Shown here piece after piece: positions 23,049-35,071 of a stretch of DNA of 64,000 nucleotides (positions are counted from its first letter, which is position 1; each line of letters opens with the position of its first letter). The notes under the pieces are model-generated. The model ran no database searches, was not told where the DNA came from, and worked only from the letters and a program-made list of their open reading frames with translations. The position numbers and the translations under genes are program-made. This DNA is from Echinostoma caproni (lineage: Eukaryota; Platyhelminthes; Trematoda; Plagiorchiida; Echinostomatidae): assembly GCA_900618425.1 (NCBI GenBank), contig UZAN01039476.1:93746-157745 (forward strand), written 5' to 3'.

Positions 23049-25579
23049 TTTACCAAAAACAAACTGTCTTAGTCCCCAAAGTTAGGTAATTCACATGTGG
23101 GGAGAGTCGCATGTGGTCTTTTCTGTGAGTTCTAAAATCCAAATCAAATGTCACATGGGTTAACTGCAGACGATGTTCTTGTCAAGATTATTTCTCTTTA
23201 GTTTCTCCCTTACTTCAATTAACGTAGCTATTGTAAACCAATTATTTCCCGAAATAAAGTTGAACATAGAACACAACACTGCAATCAAGTACGATTTCAT
23301 TCCGGAGTCATTTTACTGCATGTCATCTGCTGCTTACTGCAGCATACACAACAGTTTATATATCACAAATGTTGATAATCTAACATGATATCAATCCACT
23401 CTTCCGCTTACGTGGTTGTCAGGGCAATGCCAGACTGATTCAGACTTCCTTTTTGCTGACAAAGCAGGAGCTTTCAGCGCCTCTGCAAATCTCAGCAGCC
23501 GTCCATTTGAGGTTGTGCAAACAAACCGAAGAGAATTTCCGCGGTGGCCAGTCTGCAGCATATGGAGAACAATTGATGATGCCCCATAGCCACGCCATCG
23601 ACTTGTCTAAATCCCCGACCTTGAAAACTGAAGGGTACATCCGCTGTGCTATTTTAGTTACATCATAGTAACCAGCAGTGATTTGTGGACAGAATATCGG
23701 ATTTCCGCAAATTCCTTGCTAAGATTGTTCGGAAATTAACTAAATTCGATTTAATTCTGAAGAAGAAAATAGGCTGATAAGTAGACGTGACTGAGTGCAA
23801 ACATTTTTCAGTGCTCTATACGTTGCGGATAGATGGATTTCTCTCAGACGTTTCTCTGGTAATCTCAATCTTTCTGGACTGTAGAGTTCAATGAAACACC
23901 AAGCCTGTTAGTAGCATCCATGACCCATAAACAATGACCATAAAATGAAATAGATCAAGGACTCCAGAGTTGCCAAACAGAAATCCACAAACGGTGGGTC
24001 ATCTGTTTAACCCACACTCACTGTCGAAATTGTTCAGAAGTTCGTTCGTTCCACTAGAAAGTTCTCTCCTCGCCACATGATTGAATTCGCAGTCCAATGT
24101 GCTAACCACAAAACTATCTGATGAAACCAGATACGAGGAATGCGATATCAAGTATCCGCACCCGTGCGAGGCATTCAGGTGATTTTTACATCCGGTTTAT
24201 TCTTTGATTAGATTTGGAAAATACAATCATTTCTGATAAAAGAAGCCCATTAAAAACGCCGAAGAAATCCATTGAACGACGAGAAGCTATTCACCAAATG
24301 CTCTCAATATGGAGAAATGCTGCTTAAAAATATGCACCACATTACGATCAAAACACACTTATGGGACAACAAAAACAACTGCTTGTGAAACTGTAAATAA
24401 TGCAAAACAGATGCGTTTGCAATGTGTAAGTCATTCATAAACCAATGCATTTTCTAATGAGTACCACAGATGCATTTACGGTACACAGAACCTTTACGTA
24501 AATGTCAAGTCTCACATAAAACGTGATTACCTCATGTAGAAGTGGGCAATACGTTTGCGGCTGTATGCGATGCTGTGGTTGCCAGAAACACATGTCGCGG
24601 TATTGATACAAACCCCAGGACCGAATGAACTCATGACCTTCGTTTGGAACAAAACAGTTGATCAATGACAACGAACCAAACCCAAAGTGAGGCGATCAGA
24701 GCTATTGACTAGTTGATCACCGCCTTACCATGTGACGTTCAGTACCAATTTAAGAACAACGAGTTTCTGTTTAACCATGACCTCACATTTCGAGTACTTT
24801 AACCAGCGTGAGTTGTTCAATGAAAATGTGACCATCTGAGTTCATACATTAGAATCCTAATCGGAAATGAAACAGGTTGGATCACATGATGTACTAGTCG
24901 CGAGAATGTAGTGCTCAATTTGATTAGAAATGCGGAAACGAAAAATGAGAAACGTGAGTGTATTTCAGTGTTTCGATTTGAGAGAATATACGAAAAAGGT
25001 GTAGATCAGACAGTGTGAATGAAGATGCTGTTCATCCTGTCCATGAAACATCTGCCACTAAGAGTTCCATCTAGGTGAACTCCCCAAAAACCGAACTAAA
25101 ACCTTTTTCGGAGACTGTCTTCATGAATGCACATATACTTGCATATTACCGAGGAAGGTGAACGGTGAGTGACAGAATTTTCATCGTAGTGTTCCCGACC
25201 AATTGAGAGCTCATCATAAAACAATAGTATTTTAGAAGTATATAATTCTTCGTTTTTCATGCACGATTTTCTATTGATTACTTCTCCATCTATCGATTTT
25301 ATAACTTAATCATGCTTAAGGCTAGTCATTTTATCAATCATAATCAGTGTAAATCTAGATTCAGGGCAAAAATCACAACCGAAACACAAATTCCCACTAG
25401 TAATTGTTATCCAAAATCCCAAGTCATCGAGAAGCAGGAGAAAGGCCATATAGGTAGCGGATAGTATTCTTTAAGAAATCAATGTGATCATGTAAATTAT
25501 ACAAAATAGTCTTTGAAAGGAGCAGTACTGATCAATAGTAGTTCTTGTTCTTCTAGACACGATTTGTGTTTGAACCAGG
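23049..25579. other. no supported gene
   Basis: A short less AT-rich island at 23440-23670 is open on both strands (66 and 71 codons). The minus reading contains AWLWGIINCSPYAADWPP and looks slightly protein-like, but no splice pair or domain supports it. The rest shows nothing. Confidence 0.4.
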
Positions 25580-25623
25580 TGGATGATGATTGGTCCAGAA
25601 TACCGGTTTCTGATTGGTCCAGA
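25580..25623 (-). repeat. paired-CCAAT repeat, copy B
   Basis: Counterpart of the repeat at 13591-13630. On the minus strand it has CCAATCAG, ACCGG and CCAATCATCATCC with near-identical spacing. On the plus strand the same DNA shows GATTGGTCCAGA twice, 24 nt apart. Confidence 0.35.
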
Positions 25624-26370
25624 TGAAGCTCGATCGAGTTCCTCTCTTGGTGGCATTGTCACGGGGCGCTCGATTTTCACAGTTATACAGCAGCGTCACT
25701 GATAGAAAAAAGCGTACATTGCAAGTTCACTTTCAGTAGGGTCAAGTGAAGGTTCAAAGTTTATTTTATATAGTCGTTCATTTCATTAATTGTGTTTAAC
25801 CTGGAATTCCCTATTACTAGAAAGATGTGCCAGATAGACAAATGCATACCATATAACGGGTAAAATTTCCATCAGTTATGGTTGGAGCAGGCATATTATG
25901 GTTTGCTCAGTGGATATATTTAGAATGAAAAACTAAAATTACATAAAACAGCCCCAATTTACAAACAGATCATAGGTAGTAGCACAATGTGAAAACTAAA
26001 GAAATGTCTCAACTTTAAAGCGTTACCAGCCCAAAGAAGTTGTATACTGTCGTAGTGTGGTGATGCTTGCATTACCCTGGTGATGAATTCTCACTATCAA
26101 AAATCCGTTATTGTCTGAAAGTTCTAGAAAGGAGCCTAACGAAAGATCGCTTACACAACAATCATTAGTTGTACACCTGAGTTCCTTTGACTGTCTAGTC
26201 TCATTGTTGCGGAAGTTGCTCCAGATGGTAAACATGGAGAGGAACAGTTCATCGGTTTGGTTCAGTTTTGTTTTCACATTAATAACCCAGATATCTTCGT
26301 GCGGTCGCTTTGGTAACTGGTCACAGGAGGCCCATTGGGATGAACATGTAGAGGGAAGATTGCAAAGTTT
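25624..26370. other. no supported gene
   Basis: Overlapping frames at 26023-26277 (minus) and 26111-26377 (plus) have no recognisable content. The latter runs into the LINE tail that follows. Confidence 0.4.
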
Positions 26371-26850
26371 AAATTAGCGTCAAAGGGAAATAGAAAATTC
26401 CAATAGATGGAGGTTTCAAGGGGTTTGGTAAGATGCAACAACACCACTGTTTTCGAACCTCAATCATATCATTTAATGTCTATAACCCACAATTATCCCG
26501 AGATTGTCATCCATGAAGTCCAACGCGACCTATGGGACTGGGTTTAACAATTATGGTTTTCATATTCTCTGCGAGGTATTGTTTTGGCTACCTTAGACTG
26601 GTCGCATTCTATTTGACGACATGCGTAACACATGCCGCAACCAAAGACGTCTAAGAATTTCAAACAACCTCTCCAGTGGGCAACCATGATTATCTAAAAC
26701 TCTGCGCTTAACTTCAGCACTGTTTGTTCGATTTCCTCACCAGAATTATGCAGTATGATGAAGCTAATGGCGCTGAAACACCGTCAGTCTATCTTTATCC
26801 TGTTGCTGTATTGGTTATGTCTCAGCAACATAAAGCAACAGTGACCGAAC
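26371..26850 (-). pseudogene. RTE-like LINE: C-terminal tail
   Basis: Readable landmarks are LLLYVAETWPIQQQDKDRL, RTNSAEVKRRVLDNHG and a degraded GQ..TS block, with stops inside the VFDHRCLR region. The region is homologous to 6176-6738 in protein order and in nucleotide sequence (shared ATGCGTAACACATGCC). Confidence 0.75.
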
Positions 26851-27059
26851 TGCTTCAGGTTGCACTCAAACCATCAAAAAGTGTTAGATGTGGCAACGGT
26901 GCCAGAGATGTCTAAAGTTGGCAAATGGCAATCGAACTTTCCGTATTCCTGCAGAAGTTTCCTCTGCAACGAGCCCGCCGGCCAATATACAGCTGTCAAA
27001 TTGGTTAAAGATATTTACACCCTACCCTAACCCTAATTCAGTCCTGCAGCAACATTTTA

Positions 27060-27660
27060 GATTTTGAAGGCGCTAACCCCATGCCTAACATGGCTGCCCT
27101 AATACACAAAAAGTTCAAAAACATCTTGCAACATACTCATTGACATAATCTGGACCAGATAGTTTGCGTCTGGAAGAAAATCAATACTGCTGCTTCGCAT
27201 GAGAAAACGGATGTTTCGAGAAACGTGTCGTTAGCTGGATTTCGGCTTCGATCGTTCTTATAGGATTAGCGCATTATTAAAACAAGCTTCTCTGCTGCCA
27301 CCTCCAGATGAACGCTATCCCAGAGTTTAAAGCGGTCACGTGAGCGGCAAGCCACTTCAAATGAACGTAAATAGCAATGGTAGGTCCAAGAAAGGACTGT
27401 TTATGTTTTAGAGTTTGGCAAAGGGGAAAAACATAGCCGAATCATTCTTGACTTGAACTACAACTAGCTTGGCTCGCACACATAAACACCTCATGTGCGC
27501 CGGAGAATCGATGTAGTATAGGGACAATTGGCGTTTTATAGAAGATACGGATTAAATTAATTCCTCTATAGTTTTCGTGAAAACATCCACCGCCCTTCTT
27601 GTTTATTAGTGAGGAAACTCACTCCATTCAGTTGGGGTCTGTTCCCTCTCCCATAATAAA
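27060..27660 (-). pseudogene. RTE-like LINE: reverse transcriptase remnant
   Basis: Diagnostic pieces can be read across frames. They are ENYRGINLIRIFYKT (about 27540-27580), an ASQASC...FGYVFPL stretch matching the QQAGFRPGRGCIDHIFTL block, and QTLKHKQSFLGPTIAIYVH (about 27360-27420). In the last, the first catalytic Asp of the FLD motif has become His. After a frameshift, DRFKLWDSV follows; then LSGPDYVNEYV (about 27130-27160), in which YADD has become YVNE; then MLGMGLAPSKSKMLLQD (about 27055-27105). Both catalytic sites are lost, so the element is inactive. Confidence 0.75.
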
Positions 27661-28089
27661 TCCGCGAGTTTTACCAAATTCACTTCCACGAATGACCGTC
27701 TAGTACTTAAATCCTATGGATACATCTCACCACGGTCGGAGCGCTTATATCTTTGATAAAACTTACCGAATAACCTCCAATTCAACAGACATTATTTGGC
27801 CAGGTAACTCAGGAATAGGGAAGTTCCGCGGCGATGGGTCTCAGTTGAACTTTGTCCAAAAAGTTGATGCTGCTTTTATATGAATTAGTGTTCCATCGAT
27901 ATGCTCATTTATCTCATTTACGAAGAGTTACTTGAACCCGTAGTCCTAATTAAATAGAAAGGATTGCCACTAAAACCGATAGTCGCAGTCTTCCCAATCT
28001 CTCTGCATTTTGTCGCCCACCATTACTCAAGGTAATGTAGCAGGCTATTGGTGAGCTCTCGTTTAGTATCTGAGGGAACAGTTCACCGG

Positions 28090-28278
28090 TTACAGCATGG
28101 TGGGTGAAAATAGGAACAAGGTAGTTATTGCTGCCACCTGACTGTCGAAGAAGCTTTCGCTTGCCGTTGGACAGCTAAGGTCACCCAAGATAGGCCACCC
28201 CGCAACCAATATAGTGTTGCCCCGTTCAATTTCCGCCCGAACTGCTTGTATGACAAATTTCCGGAGGCTATCACTCAA
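28090..28278 (-). pseudogene. RTE-like LINE: endonuclease remnant
   Basis: A 62-codon minus frame reads RGNTILVAGWPILGDLSC. It aligns with the conserved VAGDFNAQLG.L motif of RTE endonucleases, with the catalytic Asp and Asn replaced (GWPI for GDFN). The neighbouring 60-codon frame at 28271-28453 probably represents the upstream part but has no diagnostic motif. An independent small protein is not excluded but seems unlikely given the RT and tail that follow in order. Confidence 0.5.
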
Positions 28279-28290
28279 ATACTTCGATCT

Positions 28291-29344
28291 GGTCTCCTAT
28301 TGTGTCTAACGCAACTGCCTTATGGGTCAAACATTCTCCAGCCAAAAGCTTCATTAGGAATTTCCAAAGGGACGTCGCTTCACTGGTATGAATCACAGAG
28401 AGGAATGCCATGCACTGAATTCTTGGGCACACATTTGGTGATCCGTCTTCCACGAATTTCTCACTTTGCTTCTCACTCCTGCAGAAAGCGAGATAATAGC
28501 TGCTACTGCCACACAGTACTAGGGTACGTCAGTTAGAAGCTGTTGGCTGAATGATCCCGAAATCACCCGTTCAATTCAACGTATTCAATCTCCACACACT
28601 ATATCAGATCAACCACTCAGTTTTCTTATCTAGAACCCTTGAAACTTTGAACTTAGACGGAGGGTGTCCTTGAATTACACAGAAAATACCCTGTTTCAAT
28701 TAGCACAATGTGTTCTTCAGAATCAACTTCATATTCCAGCTTCAATCTCTGTATGACAGATCATTTTACGTCATTTACGTCATTTTACGCTATTGGCATT
28801 CGGGCATTAGGATTTCTGTGCGTGCCAAGGCTGAGATCTCGCCTCTTGATGGGTTAGAACCGCTGAGTGTTATGACGGAGTATCATAATCATTGACTGCA
28901 GTGATTTACAAGATTTTCACAAAGCATTATTCTACTCGAACTCTCGATCTCTACAAAGATAATTCTGCCAAAATTCTGATTCCTTTCTCTCATCCTTCAT
29001 CGAAATGAGCAAGCAGTAGACACAAACCAAAACTGTTGAGCTTAATTGTAAGCCCAAAGGTTGTAAAAAATGAAATAAATAAAACCCTCGCAATCATCAG
29101 GTGACAGTACCACATGAGCTTCTCATTCTATTCCTACTTGACTATGAATTTTACCACTGGAGAATCAAATCTGTTCGAATCACTTCTCACCTGCGAACTT
29201 TTTTCGGAATGAAACCTCATATGAACTTCAGTCAAGCTGTTCAAAGGGACAAATTAGCACCCATGTGTTGTTTTTTCCGAGGAATTTAATGTCCCAAACT
29301 ATTCATGGGTGTTTTGAATCAGTGAATCCCCTTTATTCAATTCG
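28291..29344. other. no supported gene
   Basis: 28291-28540 is open on both strands and may be 5' sequence of the RTE-like LINE. A minus-strand 46-nt segment ending at about 29191 has a good donor (GTTCGCAG then GTGAGAAG) and a pyrimidine-rich acceptor (TTTGTCCCTTTGAACAG), but only one frame is open and it is too short to call. A 14-nt MATAAATAAAAC-type A-rich stretch lies near 29073. Confidence 0.35.
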
Positions 29345-29606
29345 TTAGAACCGAAAGAAGATAAACGTTGCGAGATGTTAACATTGCTTTTAATCTCTTC
29401 AGTCGCTACAACGCAAAACAATCTGGGAAATCAGGTCCATGTTTTCTCACCCCACCCTCTCCCCCGCTTCCCTGATTATTGTCCGTTTTACCACAGTAGT
29501 TATCAAAACATGCTTGTATAAATACCAGATTGTTTTACGGTGTAGCGACTGAAGAGATTAAAAGAAATGTTGAAATCTCGCAGTATTTGTCTTCTTTAGA
29601 TTCTAA
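29345..29606. repeat. foldback element with 82-bp terminal inverted repeats
   Basis: The left arm (29345-29426, starting TTAGAA and ending CAATCTGG) and the right arm (29525-29606, starting CCAGATTG and ending TTCTAA) are reverse complements over 82 bp with 11 mismatches and no gaps, about 87% identity. The core TTTTAATCTCTTCAGTCGCT is identical in both. The spacer is 98 bp and contains a C-rich stretch. There is no ORF. This is the form of a MITE or foldback element; transcribed, it would make a long hairpin. A related 16-nt motif (GGTGTKTTGAATCWGT) occurs outside each arm near 29309 and 29615 in direct orientation. It could be a remnant of the insertion site, but it does not abut the left arm, so no target duplication is claimed. 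Confidence 0.85.
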
Positions 29607-32600
29607 CGTATTCTTCGGTGTGTTGAATCTGTCTCCACTGTTTCGTTGGCGCATGACCTATTGCTCGTAAACTGATTAATAATGTAGTCAGGAGATGGTA
29701 TTGCCGACACCTCTCCGTTTCAGATCAAAATGAGCAGTTTTTGAGTTGGTTACCGCTAAAAACAAATGCTGACTTCTCTTTCCTGCTCATCCTACCATTG
29801 TGACCTTCAGTGTAGACTTTCGGCGTTTTACCAGATGAATTATGCCAGTATCATTTACCGCAAGAATTGTATGGCTAAAGCAGGTTTAAATGGCTTTAGG
29901 GATGTTTGAAGTTCAACCTTGTGTGCTCATATTATCCACAATCAAAAACCATTTCATCTACGGTTTTTCCATCGTCAAAACACTGCGACTATCCGATGAA
30001 ACTATTCGCATCAGTTTAAAGCAGTTCCGTTTTGTGACGTTAACATTCATCCCAAGAATTAGAGCAGTTTACCCAGGCGCCATATCATAGCATCGATCGA
30101 CACAATCACACCGCTATCGAGCAGGTATGTAAGATGGCTGTTACCGTTGGTAACTATGGTATATTGTTTCTAAGGGATAACCTTGTGAGAAAAGCATGGT
30201 GAGGACAACAGGAAAAATATTTTCCAAGTGGCTGTCAGTAAAACGGTTCTCGTGCCCGAATGTACACAAATGGAAACAATATTTGAGAAACACAGGTGAG
30301 TATGAATTTTTATTGCCAGAAACAGTGTTTGATAGCTCCACTGAAGTCAGTCATTCAGTTCCTAAACTGAGCACTGGCGATCAATTAAACAAGCAGCAGT
30401 GCTCTTGAGATTGTTTCCTGAATTGAAGGCAGAACTAAGGCATGTGATCGGATTGACTGAGTTTATAAAACGGTATCGGAATATGCCTGAGCTCAATTAT
30501 GCACTTGGGCGCTTCCCACTGTAGCTCTCGGTTCACCGGAAACCATTTGATATGCGAACCTAGAGAGTTTGTACAATTTACAATTGTTGAGATGATATGC
30601 ACATTCATGAATTACTAATTACGTGTTTTACAACTGTTCTGTACTGTTCTGTTCACTGTACCTATTTTTTTCATGACCGATAGCATGAAATTCAGAAAAG
30701 CGAGAGAAGACAAAACTTCTACCAGATATAAATTGATTTCGGCAATGATACATTTCTTATGGATTTTATTCGCATTGGTTTTGTCATCGGGTATAAACTC
30801 CATATCATATGCATCTACCAATTACAAATTTTGCAAACTTTTGCTAAAATGCCGGTTTCCAGACCTAGGACAGCATTAGTAGTACTTCCCATTTGAACTT
30901 TTACTCGAGGTTAATATGAATATAATCACTGGCCGGGAACAATGCAGTGACCCAATTCGGTTAATCTGAATTAACAGTAGGCTATCATATATTTTCGGCC
31001 TCCTATATTTGGTTATGTGACAGGCGTTGGTGTGATTTATTGTGAGAAAAGAGCAGTGGAAATATGCTTGAATTTATTTCCTGTGAATTATTTGTAATGA
31101 GGTCAATTTCGAGAACTTGTAAAATAACTTTTGAAATAATACTAATGGTTATAAAACAGTATAAGAAATCTTATCATGCTCGACTTAGTGCATCTCAAGC
31201 GCATACTAAATNTGTACCCATTCTCACGCTCTCCCTCTCTCTTATCCCTCACGCCTGGATAGTTCAAGGTCGACAACCGACCAAAACGACAACTTTGGTC
31301 ACGTGTTCAGCTTCGTTTTTGTTCCGAACGAGTACTGAGACGGCAAAGAGTTCTGCTTTATTTATTCATCACCTGACCATTCATTTGACCTTGGAGTCGG
31401 TTCTCGTCGTTGGTTGCCCAATGAACTTCACGGACAATGGCACAGATCAAAAATGGAATCCAGGTGATACCCGTAGCGGTATAAATCTGCTCTATTGGTG
31501 TAGGAGATCATGAGTCGTTCGTGTAAAATGCTTACATGGATGTGTCTGAAAGCTATCCGTTCGTCGTACCAATAAGAAGTTAGGTAATAAATCATTTAAT
31601 ATAAACGAGTGTACACTTATATTCCTCAAAACAGTAAATCGGGAATTTTTGTGTTCCAGTTTACCGATCTGTATGAAACGAAAGGCGTAACATCCTAATC
31701 TTCACTGAAAATATAATCATCGAATAGCAGTCTGTAATTCTAAAGTGTTTGCGCATCTGTACTTATCTACAATGTCCTAAGCTGCAGGACACATGAGCAA
31801 ACAATTCCTATGTAACATCAGGATATTAATGAAAGCTATATAGATGCAAAATAATAATGTTTATCGGAATATCTGCAACCCAGAAGACAAAAAGGACGAT
31901 ATAGAAACTGACAGTGGACATTGTAGATAACACTGTCTTGATGAGGCTGTCGAGATTAATGAAAAAAATAATGGGGAATATTATCACGCAAAACACGTTA
32001 ATATCGACGTAACAACTTCTGATACGACTTCCACTGATATAGTTCCTGAGGGATCGTGACATCCATTAACGATGAAATGACTACACAATTATTAGTTGTT
32101 CAAAAAATCTAAAGGACCTGCAAATGCGTTGGTCCGCTGGTGGTCACACACGGTTTAACGGAGTATCTGGTAGGATTTGAAACAATAACGTGCAAGTCTA
32201 TCGTGTCCACGGGGGTAAATGTCCTCTACAAATTTTAGAATTTATTGAACTCTCAGTCGGGACTCCGGGGAGTTGAGGCATGTATCATGAAATCGGTCCG
32301 TGTACAACAAGTGATGTTGACCGATCTCTGATGAGTGAACGGGGTCGAACGTCAATTACAAAGCCTGTAAAGAAAATATGTCCTACCCACTGACATGCGC
32401 GTATGCCTGGGTCACTCCTACACCAACGGACTAGTGAATCATTTCCTCTGTTGCACCAGTCTACCAAGAACTGGCAAATTAGTCCTTCTGCACTTGATTG
32501 GGTGAAATCCAGACTAAGATGTCGATTATCGTAGGAAACGCAAAGCTTTAAAAAATATCCGATGATCACTTAGAAGAATATCTATCCCGATCAAGCTGCC

Positions 32601-34603
32601 TAGCACAACAAATATATCGCAATCAATGAGAATCTCTGGGTAATCAAACTACAGGGAGCATTTCGAGCGCAAGTAAATGGAAATTAGCTGGGTATCGGAA
32701 TTTGAGTATCGGAACCGAATGATTTGAAATGCTAGTATAAAACCGGAATAAGTACCTGGATGATATGTGAAATGAAAAGTAGGAAAACCATTACGGGGTA
32801 AAAACAGTTTCCAGGATCAGTCCCCAAATATTGGAATGTTGAGATCAATTGAACGGGTAGTAAAGACCATACTCAAGCTTTTCGGGCCTGTTCATTCGTG
32901 TCTTTTTGTTCATGAAGCATTTCAGAAACAAGGGTTACGATAGAAAGAGAGAGAATGAGAAACAGTTCCGAGGTGTTACTTTATTCATTGCTAGTTGTAG
33001 AGCAGGATTCATCGCTGTAAAACAGTCGATACGCATGTGAATCACTTCCCGGACATCTGTGTCTTTCCGGCCACAAGAAAACAAAATGGAAAGCTCTGTT
33101 AATGTTCCCTTTGTTTAACCGTTCCTAAATGTAGTGAGAAGTATTGTTGACATTTTGATAAATGTTTTTAGCCGGTCAATGGAACTTGCACAAGCATACT
33201 TAGATTGTATGCAACAGAAAACTGTTTTGGGGGTTAAAGGAACACCTTTTCATAGTCCTACTGGGGTACCGAATGACTCGTTTTTCGAAGTTGCCGTCGA
33301 TTCACCTTTACAAATTTTATTTTATAAGAACACTAATTGATCAACACGTCGAACGAAATGTCTGGGTAGCCAAATACATCACCATTGAGACAGACTTTTC
33401 CAGGGAACTATGTCTGCATCCATCTCAAAACTACCTACCCCATCCCCGTATGAGGGCAGCGCACCAGTGTGCATTGTCTGCATCAAGCCCGCTGAAGGCT
33501 ATTGCATATGCTGTCTCACAAGTGTATGAAATCGGATTCCGTCAGTTGAACTCACGAGAACTTTGACAATCATTACAGGTAGTCAACGTTTCAGGTGATT
33601 GCATACCGTCAAGCAGAAACCCGTTGTCAGTATGGTATATGGTTTGACCAACCACTTTCGTAAAAACAGTTCAGAATCTCATAAATAAAGTTTTGATATT
33701 CGCAGTTCCTATTTCTGCCGCCAATTTTCTTCTCTTTTGCAGTTTTTTTTAATTACAGTTAAGTGGAAAACAATCATTTATATATGTTTCAAGGTCCTGA
33801 GATGTAAAACAGAGCAACGGTTAGCTTTCAGTTTACATTTTCACTTTCTTTTCCGAAGCACTGATAAACTTACCGAAACAAATACAGTATCAGTTGCATT
33901 GAGTTATCTATTCTGTTTTCCTGAAACCTAAATTAGTCACCCAGAAAGAAACAAAAATTAAGTAGATCGTATCACTCATGTTTAGAGAAAATAGGATCAA
34001 ATTAGGCTCCAGTAGTATCGCTGTTACTCTACCCAATGGATTATTGCGTATAGTTGGTCATTAGTCATCACAAATTCGTGTACCAAAGGCTTTTCGAATT
34101 ATGTTTGCCTATCCGATACTGGCACATTTTCTTTCTGCGAATACCAAACGCATTCCCCTGCCACCGGACACCACGAGCTGTGAAACGCGATTCCCGTAGA
34201 TTTATCGATAGATGATTCAGTGAAGCGTGTACATACAGTCAGATCACCGTGAGCACATTACCGTGAATGTTTTTAAGTGATTCCATAAGCTTGCATTTGA
34301 AAGTCATAACATCTTCGGTTATTTAGAAAACACATCGCTAGATGAGCCAATTTTTTTATAAAAAGGATTATTCTAATTACACAACCGAATAAATAGATGG
34401 AGCAACCTAGCTGCTGTTTGTGTGATGCACAAAAGTGACGTTGAATGACAGGACGCCGACTAGTCATAGTCTGAAATATATACTGGTGCACGGAGAATTT
34501 GCTGGTCAAGTGGCTATACCACCAGCAACTCCAATATTAATCCCAATCTTTGCTTTCGATCTCAACTTGTCCCAAAATGAGATGAGGAATCATGTCGCGA
34601 CGG
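29607..34603. other. no supported gene
   Basis: A short plus frame ends at a strong donor (AACACAG then GTGAGTATG, about 30296) but the acceptor is ambiguous. The 149-codon plus frame at 31064-31513 includes an N and has no domain. The 94-codon minus frame at 32285-32569 covers a block (32392-32412) shared with 20193-20239, suggesting a dispersed repeat. Otherwise AT-rich and featureless. Confidence 0.35.
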
Positions 34604-35071
34604 TCACATCATGTAAACCAGTTGGAAAAGGATTCCAAATATTTGTTCCGTAGACATGTCTAATGGCTGACGATAATAGCCAAGTCTTCTGCCTCTTTTT
34701 GGGTTGATGTGATAAAGCGTCCATCCAATCAATACAATATTAGACGATAGGAAATATTGAGAATCTATATGGATCAGCATTAGGGCAGGTTCAATATATT
34801 CAGCGCCATTGAAAGGTGAATGCTGTATCCAGATACAGTCGACATACACGGAGGTGCATGCAATTATGGGTAATACTAGTGTACTCATTGAGCACACTCT
34901 GCCGATTAGGCCTAACTTGAATGGGCAGTTCTGTATCATTCTTAATAATTTACTGTGATGTGCGACATATGACATGACGATAATCACCTTACAATGAAGA
35001 TTGTATTTACCGTAAAAGTCGTTTTTTTCGGATAACCACTGAACTCCTTTCTGGAAAACTAAATTCAGCAT
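34604..35071 (-). CDS. hypothetical 155-codon ORF
   Basis: One of the longest uninterrupted frames in the window that is not transposon-derived. The predicted peptide has hydrophobic stretches (VIIVMSYVAHH, STLVLPIIACTSVYV and SSNIVLIGWTLY) separated by polar segments, so a membrane protein is imaginable. There is no signature motif, no clear promoter or splice context and no homologue I can name. In DNA of this composition a frame of this length can arise by chance on the scale of this window, so I rate it low. Confidence 0.2.
   Translation of the reverse strand: MLNLVFQKGVQWLSEKNDFYGKYNLHCKVIIVMSYVAHHSKLLRMIQNCPFKLGLIGRVCSMSTLVLPIIACTSVYVDCIWIQHSPFNGAEYIEPALMLIHIDSQYFLSSNIVLIGWTLYHINPKRGRRLGYYRQPLDMSTEQIFGILFQLVYMM

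Larger units (their letters stand above)
26371..28290 (-). mobile_element. heavily decayed RTE-like LINE
   Basis: Reading on the minus strand from 28290 to 26371, remnants appear in the expected order for an RTE-like element: endonuclease near 28100-28278, reverse transcriptase near 27060-27660, and the LLYG.ET/VFDHRCLR tail at 26371-26850. Frames change repeatedly and stops are frequent, so nothing can be translated as a unit. The copy is more diverged than the CR1-like elements and hence probably older. Its tail is homologous to the fragment at 6176-6738. The 5' limit is uncertain; the sequence at 28290-28540 (overlapping frames on both strands) may still be part of it. Confidence 0.8.

Noticed and set aside
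31064..31513. 149-codon plus ORF
   Set aside because: Contains an unknown base, has no domain, and its second half looks like repeat-derived sequence.
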